This document shows positions 10,385 through 19,541 of a stretch of 64,000 nt of DNA, piece by piece (position 1 is the stretch's first letter; each line of letters starts with the position of its first letter). Made by a program: the position numbers and the translations under genes. Source of the stretch: JAHEEL01 sp963785245 (GTDB taxonomy: Bacteria; Actinomycetota; Acidimicrobiia; Spongiisociales; UBA5794); contig CAWAUO010000017.1 of NCBI GenBank assembly GCA_963785245.1, positions 1 through 64,000 on the forward strand, given 5' to 3'. The notes under the pieces are model-generated. The model was not told where the DNA came from, ran no database searches, and saw nothing but the letters and a program-made list of their open reading frames with translations.

Positions 10385-10741
10385 TCATCGGATTCCGTTC
10401 TCCAGTTCGAGTTCGGGGAGGATGGAGGCGAGGTGATCGATGTCCCGGAGCAGTTCCGTTCCGGCGACTCCGTTGACGAGATCCGTTGCGTCGTCGCCGC
10501 CGATGATCAGAATCCGTCGGGGTGTCGCCGATTGCTCGAGTTCGGTGAGTACTTCCGGCAACGGCCGGCCCGGTAGTCCGGTCTCGACGATGGCGACGTC
10601 CGGGAGGAACGAATGGCAGTAGCTGACCAGCTCGGCGGTCGATGCCGCTGTCGCGACGATCGTGATATTGCTCACGGTGTTGAGAGCGAGGTAGAGCGAC
10701 GTCTTCACCTCCCGGCTGTGGGCGGCAAGAACGATGTTCAT
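10385..10741 (-). CDS. Stand-alone pseudo-receiver domain (response-regulator-like)
   Basis: A 118-residue single-domain protein with the alternating beta/alpha pattern of CheY-like receivers, starting MNIVLAAHSREVKTSLY. The usual acidic pair of strand 1 (DD) is replaced by AH, and the phospho-acceptor Asp of strand 3 is Glu (PDVAIVETGLPG). Phosphotransfer by the normal chemistry is therefore unlikely; the Glu could mimic a phosphorylated state. It follows a LuxR response regulator by about 136 nt. A longer start at 10792 exists but adds residues without homology to the fold. Confidence 0.6.
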   Translation of the reverse strand: MNIVLAAHSREVKTSLYLALNTVSNITIVATAASTAELVSYCHSFLPDVAIVETGLPGRPLPEVLTELEQSATPRRILIIGGDDATDLVNGVAGTELLRDIDHLASILPELELENGIR

Positions 10742-10877
10742 GGCAGCACCCGACGCACGCGCCAGCCCGTGTTGCGTGCCCAGCGCGAGCAATCTGTCGA
10801 TCTCATGCTGGAAACCGTATCGAGGAAGCCCTGTGGTGGCTACAGCACAGTTTGTGGGTTTCGCGACCCGATAGATA

Positions 10878-11554
10878 CTACCAGGTCGTCGGGCGATCCA
10901 TGCGCTCAGACGTCGACCAGGCCTTCGCGCGAAGCGATACGACGGCCTCGGTTCTGGTCTTCGCTCCGAGCTTGTCGAGCACGTTGTGGACGTGGAAGTT
11001 GACCGTCGAGATGCTGATCGTCAATTCCTTCGCGCAATCTGGGGGTTCGTGAGTCCGCGAGCGAGAAGTCCGAGGGTCGCCTGTTCGCGGTCGGTGAGGT
11101 TGACCGCATACTCGGCGTCGTCGTTGACCGAGCGAGCGACGAGCGCCTGCATCGCTGCAGGTGCAACGACGCCGCGCCCTTGGTCGGCGAATCGGATCGC
11201 CGCCATGAGGTCGTCCTCGTCGACGTCCTTGAACAGGTAGCCGATCGCCCCTGCTTCGAGCGCCCGCTGCGCGAAGTCTTCATCGTCGAAGCTCGTCAGC
11301 GCAACGATCTGCACTGCCGGGAAGCGATCGCGGATCCGTTCGATCGCGGTCGGTCCGTCCATCACCGGCATCTTCATGTCCATGAGGATGACATCGGGCC
11401 TGAAAGCGGCGCACTGCTCGATGGCCTCTGCGCCGTTGCCGGCTTCGCCGACGAATTCGAGGTCGTCGTGGACGGAAATAAAGGTGCGGAGGCCCTTGCG
11501 GACGACGTTGTGATCGTCGACGACCAGGACTCGGATTCGTTCATCAGCTGTCAT
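10878..11554 (-). CDS. NarL/LuxR-family response regulator, frameshifted
   Basis: A two-domain DNA-binding regulator. The receiver has VLVVDDHNVVRKGL at its start and DVILMDMKMPVMDG with the phosphorylatable Asp. The LuxR helix-turn-helix runs LTDREQATLGLLARGLTNPQIA and, after a one-base deletion at about 11034, continues KELTISISTVNFHVHNVLDK. The repaired length is 225 residues, normal for this family. The ATG overlaps the end of the upstream histidine kinase gene by 11 nt, the usual arrangement of a two-component pair. It probably controls the downstream transporter and sulfatase run, which is inference from gene order. Confidence 0.8.
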
Positions 11555-13048
11555 ACGGCTCTCTGCGCGGCTCGGTGTGCCACGTCACCGCGACGCCGTG
11601 CCGATGTCGGGTTCGCTCGAGATCACCAGCGTCGGCCCCAATGTCGTGGGCTCGCTCCTGCATGATATCGAGGCCCATCGCCCCGGTCCGGAGTGTCCGT
11701 CACGGTCGAATCCGTAGCCGTCGTCGACGACCGAGAGGTCGACTCGAGAATCGGTCCCGACGAGCGTAACGGTGAGGCTGCTGGCATTCGCGTGCTTGGC
11801 GATGTTGCTCATTGCTTCCTGGGCGATGCGGTAGATAGCGATGTGAACGTCCGGTGGCAGGCTGCCGTCCATCTCGGCATGGACCGTTGCGGGGATGTCG
11901 TGGCGAGCGGCCAGTCCATCGCTGCAGGTGGGTGATCAGAACGGCCAGATCGGTCTCTTCGATCGTGTGCGGGCGCAACTCGCGCAGCAGCGTGCGCATC
12001 TCGGCAAGCGCTCCCCGCGTCAGGCGTTGCAGTTCGGCGGTGCTGCGCCTGGCCATGTCTGGGTCGCGTTCCCAGAGCTTGGGGAGGCTGCCCGCTACCA
12101 GATTGATGGAGAACAGGAGTTGGGTCACGACGTCGTGGAGGTCCCGAGCCAGCCGGCTTCGTTCCGCGGCCGTGGCCTGCTCCTCGGCTTGGCTGAGCAA
12201 CTGTGCCTGCGCCTCTTCGAGTTGCGCCGAGCGCTCCTTGACCATCGACTCGAGATTGTCGCGGTAGCTGAGCAGCTCCGTCTCCGTCTCGATGGTGTTG
12301 TTGACCATCTGCAGGCTCATCGCGATCACGAAGCCGAGGAAGCCGAAGTCGGAGAGGACCACGAAGTCGAGCGCGCTGAGCAGGACGACGAGTTCCTCCA
12401 CGATCGTGAAGACGAACCAGCCGAGACCGAACAGCCAGAGCGAGAGCCGCGTCGCGTTCGCCCCGCCGGAACTGCTTCACGTCCGCAACGACGACGTAGA
12501 CGATCATCGCGATCAGTGCCACGCTGAGCAGGGGGAGCAGTGCAGGCTCCTGGATCTGGAGCATGAGCAATGTCTCATCCCACGGGAAGGTCACGGTTTC
12601 GACGCCCTGGGTGACGTTGGCGACCAGGCCGGGAGCGAAGATCCCGGCGAGTCCGTAGATCCCGAACGCGGCGGTGGCGACCCAGAGAAAGACGCGGGGC
12701 CGTACCTCGGTGTAGGCGGCCACGAACCAGAGGAAGGCGATGAAGCCCGCCGCCGCGAAGATCGCGCTGATCCGACTGGCTGCAGGCGAATTGATCGAGC
12801 GTGTCGGCCATGTACGACGACCGCGCCGTCATGATCGCTCCTGCATAGAACAGAGCGAAGAGCGCGAAGAGGAGGTTGAGCGTCCGATCGGACGGTCGGC
12901 GAATGCCAACGAACAGGTACAGGATGCCGAAAGCGAGGCAGAGACCGGCAACCACCGCAATCGACGTGGTGAAGTAGGGCAACGCGGTGTCTCCCGTCAG
13001 GTACCGGCCGGCTATCGAGAAGATCAGGCTAGCGACGGCAGCCCCCAA
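11544..13048 (-). CDS. NarX/DegS-type sensor histidine kinase, multiply frameshifted
   Basis: The pieces in order are: an N-terminal membrane region from 13048 (TTG start, uncertain), more membrane segments (AAAGFIAFLWFVAAYTEV onward), a coiled coil, the HisKA_3 box ERSRLARDLHDVVTQLLFS with the phosphorylatable His, and a HATPase region with IAQEAMSNIAKHANAS and VVDDGYGFD. Shifts are needed near 12785, 12462, 11905 and three more between 11580 and 11690. The C-terminus then ends VTWHTEPRREPYDS, overlapping the regulator start. At least six indels in 1.5 kb means either poor base quality or a dead gene. The intact conserved boxes favour sequencing error. Confidence 0.7.
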
Positions 13049-13186
13049 GGCGACTGCGATGCCGTGTCCCGGCCCTCACAGTTCGACCAGGGTGGAAACC
13101 AACAGGCCTGCCTGTGGATGCGGCAGGGCACCGGCCGATACGCTCGTTCGGTGAGGGGGCGAAGCACGATTCGCCGGAGGCATGCA

Positions 13187-13688
13187 GTGGAGACCATCTT
13201 CCGCACTCGATATCTGAGCGTGGTTGCGGTCGTGTTCACTGCGGTCGGCGCCGTCCTGATGTTCTTGATCGGTGCCGTAACGACGATTGACGCAGATCGT
13301 CACCTACTTCGGTGGCCACGAGGACAAGGCGTTCAGCAGCGATGCGGCGCTCGCCGCCACGGTTGAGATCGTTTCATCCCTCGATCAGTTCCTCCTCGGT
13401 CTGGTGCTCTTGGTCTTCGCCTACGGCGTCTACAGCCTCTGGGTCGTGGCGGACGCGACGGTCTGGGAGCAGGAACGAGCGAGACTCCACGCCCCGGATT
13501 GGCTGAACGTCACGAGCGTGACCGATCTCAAGGTGAAGCTCATCGAGGTCATCGCCGTTCTGTTGGCCGTGCTCTTCCTCAAGGGAGTGCTCCTCAACCC
13601 GCAGACGACCTGGCCCGATCTCGTCGTCCCGATCTCCGTCGTCCTCTTCGCTCTGACCGTGTGGCTGATCCGTCGGGCGGGGCATTGA
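13187..13688 (+). CDS. UPF0114 (YqhA-like) membrane protein, frameshifted
   Basis: The N-terminus VETIFRTRYLSVVAVVFTAV from the GTG at 13187 (GGAGG 6 nt upstream) belongs with the next frame, which continues TQIVTYFGG and ends in three more membrane segments. A one-base insertion near 13287 separates them. The repaired protein is about 167 residues, as in UPF0114. The family has no proven function. It is divergent from the kinase gene and lies just before the maturase gene. Confidence 0.7.
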
Positions 13689-13740
13689 TCCTGGAAGCCA
13701 CGACGGGCGCGCTTGCGTTTCGGCAGATAGGCTCGATCGA

Positions 13741-15201
13741 GTGACCACCCATACCGGCCTTCCGTGGCCCGTCGTGAACACCGAAGCCGTCGGCTTCCAT
13801 CCTCTCGAGCGCGCGTGGTCGCCGGGAGCGTTTCACGTCCTTGCCAAGCCAACCGGGGCAATCTGCAATCTCGGTTGTTCGTACTGCTTCTTCCTTGACA
13901 AAGAGGAGTTGTACGAGGGAAGCCGGTTCCACATGTCGGACGAGGTGCTCGAGCGCTACATACGGCAACTAATCGACGCACACTCCACGCCGATGGTGAC
14001 CGTGGCGTGGCAGGGCGGCGAGCCGACGCTGATGGGTCTTGACTTCTTCAGGAGAGCGATCGAGATTCAGGAGCAGCTCCGCAAGCCGGGCATGACGTTC
14101 GAGAACACCATTCAGACGAACGGCACGTTGCTCACGAACGAGTGGTGCGAGTTCCTCATGGAACACAACTACCTCGTTGGTATCAGCATCGACGGGCCGC
14201 AACCACTCCATGACGTCAACCGCGTCAACAAGCGGGGCGAGGGCACGTTCGACAAGGTGATGCGCGGCCTGCGCCTCCTCCAGAAGCACGGGGTCGAGTA
14301 CAACGTTCTGACGACCGTGAACTCGGTGAACGGTGCATTTCCGCTTGAGGTGTATCGCTTCTTGCGCGACGACGTCGGGACGGATTGGATGCAGTTCATC
14401 CCGGTCGTCGAACGCGTGGACGAAGACGGGAACCCGGCGTTCCTGAACGGAGCCCACGCCTCTGAAAGGTCGGTCGGACCGGAGCAGTTCGGCCAATTCC
14501 TGAGCGAGATCTTCGACGAGTGGGTACGCAACGACGTGGGGTCGGTCTATGTGCAGACGTTCGAGGCCACGGTTCGCAACTGGATGGGCCTTCCATCCTC
14601 CGGCATGTGCGTGTTCAACGAGACCTGCGGTCTCGGTGTTGCGTTGGAACACAACGGCGACCTCTATTCGTGCGATCACTTCGTCGAACCCGAGTACCTG
14701 ATCGGGAACATCGGCGACGTCGAGATGGGTGACCTCGTCGCTTCCAAGCGGCAGCACGAGTTCGGGATGGACAAGCGAGACAAGCTCCCGCAGTACTGCC
14801 TGGACTGCGATGTGCGCTTCGCATGCCACGGCGAGTGTCCGAAGAACCGGTTCATCGAGACGCCGGACGGCGAACCAGGCTTGAACTACCTGTGCGCGGG
14901 GTTCAAGGACTTCTTCCACCATGTCGGCGATCCCATGAAGGTCATGGTCGAAGCGATCCGCGCCGGCCAGACCGCCTCACCGGTCATGGCCTACATGGCG
15001 CAGCGCGACGCAGCTTTCGATGCTGCGGTTGCGAACGCCGGTCGGAATGACCCTTGTCCATGCGGGAGCGGCATCAAGACGAAGCGATGCCACGCCGCCG
15101 CCGTACAGGAAGCGCCGGAACGTCCTCAGATGCCAAGCGGACCGGGTCGCCCGCGGGCACGAGTCGGAAAGAGAAGCGAAGAGCGAGGAGGCTCGTCATG
15201 A
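13741..15201 (+). CDS. Anaerobic sulfatase-maturating enzyme (radical SAM/SPASM) with SEC-C tail
   Basis: A 486-residue enzyme that should convert an active-site Cys of the neighbouring sulfatase into formylglycine. The radical SAM cluster motif CNLGCSYC gives C42, C46 and C49. AWQGGEPTLMG follows as the SAM-binding segment, and the SPASM cysteines lie in the last third (CGLG, CDHF, YCLDCDVRFACHGECPKNR). An additional C-terminal tail from about residue 436 has the SEC-C zinc motif NDPCPCGSG...KRCH, unusual in this family. The GTG start lies 7 nt after TAGGCT, so the mRNA is probably leaderless. The stop overlaps the sulfatase ATG by 4 nt. Confidence 0.92.
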   Translation: MTTHTGLPWPVVNTEAVGFHPLERAWSPGAFHVLAKPTGAICNLGCSYCFFLDKEELYEGSRFHMSDEVLERYIRQLIDAHSTPMVTVAWQGGEPTLMGLDFFRRAIEIQEQLRKPGMTFENTIQTNGTLLTNEWCEFLMEHNYLVGISIDGPQPLHDVNRVNKRGEGTFDKVMRGLRLLQKHGVEYNVLTTVNSVNGAFPLEVYRFLRDDVGTDWMQFIPVVERVDEDGNPAFLNGAHASERSVGPEQFGQFLSEIFDEWVRNDVGSVYVQTFEATVRNWMGLPSSGMCVFNETCGLGVALEHNGDLYSCDHFVEPEYLIGNIGDVEMGDLVASKRQHEFGMDKRDKLPQYCLDCDVRFACHGECPKNRFIETPDGEPGLNYLCAGFKDFFHHVGDPMKVMVEAIRAGQTASPVMAYMAQRDAAFDAAVANAGRNDPCPCGSGIKTKRCHAAAVQEAPERPQMPSGPGRPRARVGKRSEERGGSS

Positions 15202-16673
15202 CCAAACGCCCGAACATCCTCATCCTGTGGGGTGACGACATCGGTTGGTTCAACATCAGCCACAACAATCGCGGGATGATGGGGTACGAGACGCCCAACA
15301 TCGACCGTGTTGCCCGCGAAGGGATCGAGTTCACCGACTACTACGCCCAGCAATCCTGCACGGCCGGTCGTGCGGCCTTCATCACCGGCCAGAACCCGGT
15401 GCGGACCGGACTCACCAAGGTAGGCGTTCCGGGAGCGGACACCGGGCTACAGGCGGAGGATCCGACCATTGCCGAACTCCTCAAACCACTCGGCTATCGG
15501 ACCGGCCAGTTCGGCAAGAACCACCTCGGGGACAAGGACGAGTTCCTTCCCACGAATCACGGATTCGACGAGTTCTACGGCAATCTCTACCACCTGAACG
15601 CCGAGGACGAACCCGAGCATCCGGACTACCCGAAGGACCCGGAGTTCCGCGAGCGCTTCGGACCCCGTGGTGTGATCCACTCGTTTGCCGATGGTCGGAT
15701 CGAAGACACGGGTCCGCTCACCAAGAAGCGCATGGAGACCGTCGACGAGGAGATGACGGACCGAGCCGTGGAGTTCATTCGCGAGGCCCACGCCGCGGAC
15801 GAGCCGTTCTTTGTCTGGTGGAACGCAACACGCATGCACTTCCGAACGCGTGTGAAGGAAGAGTCGCTTGGACTCTCCGGCCAGGGGTTCTACAACGATG
15901 CGATGGTCGAGCACGACGGATTGGTGGGCCAGATGCTCGACATCGTCGACGAGTTAGGTATCGCCGAAGACACCATCGTCGTGTACTCGACGGACAACGG
16001 ACCCCACTTCAACACCTGGCCCGACGCGGCGATCACGCCGTGGCGGAGCGAGAAGAACTCGAACTGGGAAGGTGCTTACCGGGTCCCCTGTTTCGCTCGT
16101 TGGCCGGGGAAGTTCCCGGAGGGTGTCACACTCAACGGAATCGTATCCCACCAGGAATGGCTTCCCACCCTTCTGGCTGCGGCAGGCGAACCCGACGTGG
16201 TCGAGAAGCTGGAGTCGGGATACCGGGTCGGTGACAAGGACTTCAAGGTGAAGATCGATGGCTACAACTGCCTGGATTACTTCACCGGAGCGACGGACGA
16301 GTCGCCCAGAAACTGGTTCTTCTACTCGAGCGACGATGGCCTGATCACCGCCATCCGGTACGGCGATTGGAAAGCCGTGTTCTTCGAGCAGCGCGCCAAG
16401 ACGATGCAGATGTGGGCCGAGCCGTTCGTGGCGCTTCGTATGCCGAAGATCTTCAATCTCCGAAGGGATCCGTTCGAACGCGCCGACGAGAACGCCAATG
16501 TCTATTGGGATTGGATGCTCGACCACGTGTTCGTCATATATCCGATGCAAGCCCTCGCCGCCGAGCAGCTCCAGTCGTTCCGTGAGTTCCCACCGCGACA
16601 GAAGCCGGCTGCGTTCAACCTGGACTCCATACTGGCTTCCATGGACGACGCGAGTGGAGGTGGCCTCCACTAG
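15198..16673 (+). CDS. Cys-type sulfatase (arylsulfatase family, formylglycine enzyme)
   Basis: A 491-residue alkaline-phosphatase-fold hydrolase. WGDDIGW at 11-17 supplies metal-binding aspartates, and SCTAGR at 53-58 is the C-x-A-x-R formylglycine site, with Cys54 as the residue to be oxidised. The later STDNGPH is the second metal site. It lacks a signal peptide, so it is likely cytoplasmic, which fits maturation by an anaerobic-type radical SAM enzyme. The start at 15198 was chosen because it overlaps the maturase stop (ATGA) and begins the family's usual TKRPNILIL; longer frames upstream are shadows of the maturase. Substrate is probably a small aryl or alkyl sulfate ester. Confidence 0.92.
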   Translation: MTKRPNILILWGDDIGWFNISHNNRGMMGYETPNIDRVAREGIEFTDYYAQQSCTAGRAAFITGQNPVRTGLTKVGVPGADTGLQAEDPTIAELLKPLGYRTGQFGKNHLGDKDEFLPTNHGFDEFYGNLYHLNAEDEPEHPDYPKDPEFRERFGPRGVIHSFADGRIEDTGPLTKKRMETVDEEMTDRAVEFIREAHAADEPFFVWWNATRMHFRTRVKEESLGLSGQGFYNDAMVEHDGLVGQMLDIVDELGIAEDTIVVYSTDNGPHFNTWPDAAITPWRSEKNSNWEGAYRVPCFARWPGKFPEGVTLNGIVSHQEWLPTLLAAAGEPDVVEKLESGYRVGDKDFKVKIDGYNCLDYFTGATDESPRNWFFYSSDDGLITAIRYGDWKAVFFEQRAKTMQMWAEPFVALRMPKIFNLRRDPFERADENANVYWDWMLDHVFVIYPMQALAAEQLQSFREFPPRQKPAAFNLDSILASMDDASGGGLH

Positions 16674-16686
16674 GCATTCGTCATTG

Positions 16687-16718
16687 GTTGGGGGCGGGGT
16701 CGCTAGCCCGCCCCCAAC
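16687..16718. terminator. Hairpin terminator between convergent genes
   Basis: A perfect 12-bp stem (GTTGGGGGCGGG paired with CCCGCCCCCAAC) with an 8-nt loop lies between the sulfatase stop and the stop of the opposing membrane-protein gene. It could end transcription in both directions. There is no clear U-tract. Confidence 0.65.
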
Positions 16719-16730
16719 TCGACGTTGCAG

Positions 16731-17303
16731 CTAGGAATTGGACGACTGGAGTTCGACACAGTTGGCTGGCAGATCGTTGCCGCTGACCTTGAAATCGTCG
16801 CACGTAAGGAGCACATCATTGCGGGCCCCGATCAGGTAGCCGACGGCGAAGACAACTACGACGACCGCGCCGACGGTGATCTTGTAGGGCCGGGCGAGGT
16901 CACGGAAGTCCGGATTGATCGTCGAGACGAGAATCCAGGCAGCGAACGGAAGCGCGATGATGGTGATCAGCAGGGTCAGCCACAGCAATGCGCTCTCGCC
17001 TGCGTCTTCCGTTCTCGGATTGTCGACCCATGCGATCAGTATCCAGACGGTCGGGAGCAGCAGCACAAGGCGCGGCGGCCAGGTGTTCGGAGGAAGCCGC
17101 GTGAAGATCGAGCCAAGGAAGACAAGCGTTGCTGCGATCCACACCGTGAAGATCTGATCGAAGAACACCTCTCCGTAGGCGCCGAGATTGAACGCCAGCA
17201 TGAAGGCGACGCTGGCGCTCGCGACGGAAATGAGCAGTGTGGCCCGTTCGGCCGGCGTCCCATAGCGGTCCGCGCTGTCGTCGATGTGTCCACTGTCGCC
17301 CAT
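16731..17303 (-). CDS. Unknown four-segment membrane protein
   Basis: A 190-residue protein starting MGDSGHIDDSADRYG, preceded by an excellent GGAGGTGGAG ribosome binding site that decides the start over a longer frame at 17516. Hydrophobic segments lie near residues 20-40, 50-65, 75-95, 105-125 and 140-160. The C-terminal tail after the last segment contains two cysteines (LLTCDDFKV and LPANCVEL), possibly forming an external disulfide. No family was recognised. It is convergent with the sulfatase and divergent from the DUF389 gene. Confidence 0.65.
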   Translation of the reverse strand: MGDSGHIDDSADRYGTPAERATLLISVASASVAFMLAFNLGAYGEVFFDQIFTVWIAATLVFLGSIFTRLPPNTWPPRLVLLLPTVWILIAWVDNPRTEDAGESALLWLTLLITIIALPFAAWILVSTINPDFRDLARPYKITVGAVVVVVFAVGYLIGARNDVLLTCDDFKVSGNDLPANCVELQSSNS

Positions 17304-17437
17304 CTCCACCTCCGGTCCGGGGCGGCAATGGTGGCACGAAGAGCCATGCTGACCTGGGTTTTCCAGGATCGCCGCTCGGCGTCTGCCCCGGCTTCGTTGA
17401 ATCGGTTGATCCGGCCGCAAGCGGATAGGATCCGCCG

Positions 17438-18982
17438 ATGAGTCCGGTTGATCAACAGACACCGCGTCCCCGGAGCCAGATCGTCGACGGCGTTGGGATG
17501 GTGGTGGCCGGTGCACTCATTCTGCTCGGTGCGGCCATCGCCGAGTGGTTCCCACAGCTCGTCGGCTCGGGGCTTCTCGTGCTGGCGATTGTCGACGTCC
17601 GTCGCTTGCGACGGACACACGCACAGGCCGCGGCGTGGGCTCGCCCGATCGCCTATGCAGCGGCCGGCATCGCATTGTTCCTGGTCGATCCAGAGGGAAC
17701 GAGAGCCTCTGGCGTCGTGATCGGTACGGTGCTGGTCGTCGTCGGTCTGGTCTCGCTGTGGCGAGCCGTGCGTTCATCGGTGGCGAGGGGAGAGCACTTC
17801 GTCACCGCTTCGGTGGCGTTCGCCTTGGCGGCTCTCGTGCTCCTGTTCCCCGGGACATCGCTTCGAGCGGTGACCGCCTGTCTCGGATTCGCAATCCTCG
17901 CCGCCGGATTTGCCCTTGTCGTGTTGACCCTCAGCGGTCGCATCGGCGGCGACGCTCTTCCGTGGCAGGCCTTCGTTGTCTGGGTTCGTGAGAAGCAGTA
18001 CTCGGCGGACGAGCGCAAGGAGCTGGTCGACCGCCTCTACTTCGCCGGCGACGATGCCGGGGCGCGCCTCACCCGGTTTGCGACCCTGCTCCTGTTGGCG
18101 GCGATCATCGCAACTCTCGGTGTCGCGGCGGACAACGTCGCCGTTGTTGTTGGAGCCATGCTGATTTCGCCGATCACCGCTCCGCTCATGGGGATCGCCG
18201 CAGGGATCTTGCTTGGCCTCAGCCGTCGGACATTGTGGGCACTCGTGACCCTGGTCGGTGCGGCCGTGGGCGTGGTTGCCCTTGGTGCGCTGATGGGCGT
18301 CGTGATGCCGTCGTTCTTCCTCGATCGGAACAACCTCGTTTCGACGTTCGCCACTCCCACGTTGATCGACCTTGCCGTAGCCCTCGCCGCCGGTGCGGCA
18401 GGCGGATTCGCAACGGCCAGAAAGGACGTCTCGAACTCGCTTCCGGGCGTCGCAGTATCCCTGACGTTGGTCCCGGCCCTGGCGACGGCCGGTCTGTTGT
18501 TCGAGAACGGCGCCTTTGCATTCGGGTTTGGAGCCCTGCTGACATTCTTGACGAACGCGGTTGCGATCGTGCTTGCGGCCGCCGCCGCGTTCGTGTTGAC
18601 GGGGTTTGCGCCGCTTCGCCGGATCGAGGAGAGCGGCCAGTCGGTGCGGTTCGGACTCGGGATTGTGGTTCTCTTCGTGGTGCTTGTGACGATCCCCCTG
18701 GCATGGACGGTCGAGGAGATCATCGACCGCAACGACCTCGTGTCCGGCGTCGAGGTAGCGACCCACGAGTGGCTCGGCGAGAACTCGGGCTACGAAGTGC
18801 TGGAAGCGACGCTCCTCAAGGAAGCGGTCGAGGTCAGGATCGCCGGCACGGGCGACCTCCCCTCTGTCGACGAACTCAGCGCCAAGGTCAACGAGACCGC
18901 AAACCGTGAGGTCGAACTCGTCGTGAAGGTGATGGAGCAGAAGACGCTGGTCCCTGGTTCGCCTGCAAGGGGCGGCGGGTAA
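17438..18982 (+). CDS. DUF389 membrane protein with N-terminal HdeD-like domain
   Basis: A 514-residue membrane protein. The first 160 residues hold about six short hydrophobic segments in paired repeats resembling the DUF308/HdeD family. The remainder matches DUF389 (TIGR00341-like): AADNVAVVVGAMLISPITAPLMG, then GGFATARKDVSNSLPGVAVS and LTFLTNAVAIVLAA. The cytoplasmic C-terminus is about 90 residues. DUF389 proteins have no firm function. The fusion to an HdeD-like half is notable. The start lies 6 nt after TAGGAT, indicating a leaderless transcript. Confidence 0.85.
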   Translation: MSPVDQQTPRPRSQIVDGVGMVVAGALILLGAAIAEWFPQLVGSGLLVLAIVDVRRLRRTHAQAAAWARPIAYAAAGIALFLVDPEGTRASGVVIGTVLVVVGLVSLWRAVRSSVARGEHFVTASVAFALAALVLLFPGTSLRAVTACLGFAILAAGFALVVLTLSGRIGGDALPWQAFVVWVREKQYSADERKELVDRLYFAGDDAGARLTRFATLLLLAAIIATLGVAADNVAVVVGAMLISPITAPLMGIAAGILLGLSRRTLWALVTLVGAAVGVVALGALMGVVMPSFFLDRNNLVSTFATPTLIDLAVALAAGAAGGFATARKDVSNSLPGVAVSLTLVPALATAGLLFENGAFAFGFGALLTFLTNAVAIVLAAAAAFVLTGFAPLRRIEESGQSVRFGLGIVVLFVVLVTIPLAWTVEEIIDRNDLVSGVEVATHEWLGENSGYEVLEATLLKEAVEVRIAGTGDLPSVDELSAKVNETANREVELVVKVMEQKTLVPGSPARGGG

Positions 18983-19154
18983 CTAGTCCGTTCGATGGCG
19001 ACGAGTTTGGTTCTCTACCCAGCTGGCCAAATGCCGATCAAGGGGAGATGAGCAACCGTTCGACTCTTGGCCGATGGACCCGAGCAAGCGGGGCAGCCAC
19101 GGCAGATCACGAGCCAACGTCGTGGCAGTCGGACCGTACTTCGGGGGTATGCCG

Positions 19155-19343
19155 ATGACATTCCTGACGATGGGCAGCAAAGCGGACGATGGCTATCTCG
19201 AGCGTACCGCCGACCGCCTGCGCACGATGGCTGAGCGCACGAGGGGCCTCGACGGGGCCGATCCCGTTCGGGTCCGCGAACGCCTTGAGCACATGGACCG
19301 CCACGCCAGGCGTAACGGGGCGCTCTCCCACTCCGCCGCGTAG
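19155..19343 (+). CDS. Small charged protein, tandem copy 1
   Basis: A 62-residue, highly charged, helical protein (MTFLTMGSKADDGYLERTAD...). A GGGGG stretch about 7 nt upstream supports this ATG; another ATG lies at 19149. Its core, SKADDGYLERTADRLRTM, aligns with SKKNDEDAARYQERTVGRLR of the gene at 19542, and both end in a helix with RxRxERM- or RERLEHM-like spacing. No known family was recognised. It precedes copy 2 by about 200 nt. Confidence 0.45.
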   Translation: MTFLTMGSKADDGYLERTADRLRTMAERTRGLDGADPVRVRERLEHMDRHARRNGALSHSAA

Positions 19344-19390
19344 ACCAACCCACTGTCCTTGGACCGCGGTGCAGCAGGTCCTGCCTGTGG

Positions 19391-19402
19391 GGGACTAGTC
19401 CC
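19391..19402. promoter_or_regulatory. 12-bp perfect palindrome, possible operator
   Basis: GGGACTAGTCCC is a perfect palindrome in the gap between the two small paralogous genes. It resembles half of a DosR-type box but lacks the longer spacing of that motif. The site is about 140 nt upstream of copy 2 and could bind a dimeric regulator. Confidence 0.3.
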
Positions 19403-19541
19403 TCGGACACCCCGTGACTTATGTCTAACCGGTGACCATAAGGCCGGGGATACTGGCACCTACACAAGGCGGAGCGGTCCTGTCGACCGTGGGGGTCGGC
19501 GAATGGGAATCCTGCCGGTTGGGAACTGCAAGGAGTGGGGA

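Noticed and set aside
19344..19541. Possible riboswitch or DosR box upstream of the second small gene
   Set aside because: No known riboswitch core was recognised, and the palindrome lacks the full DosR spacing; only the palindrome is reported.
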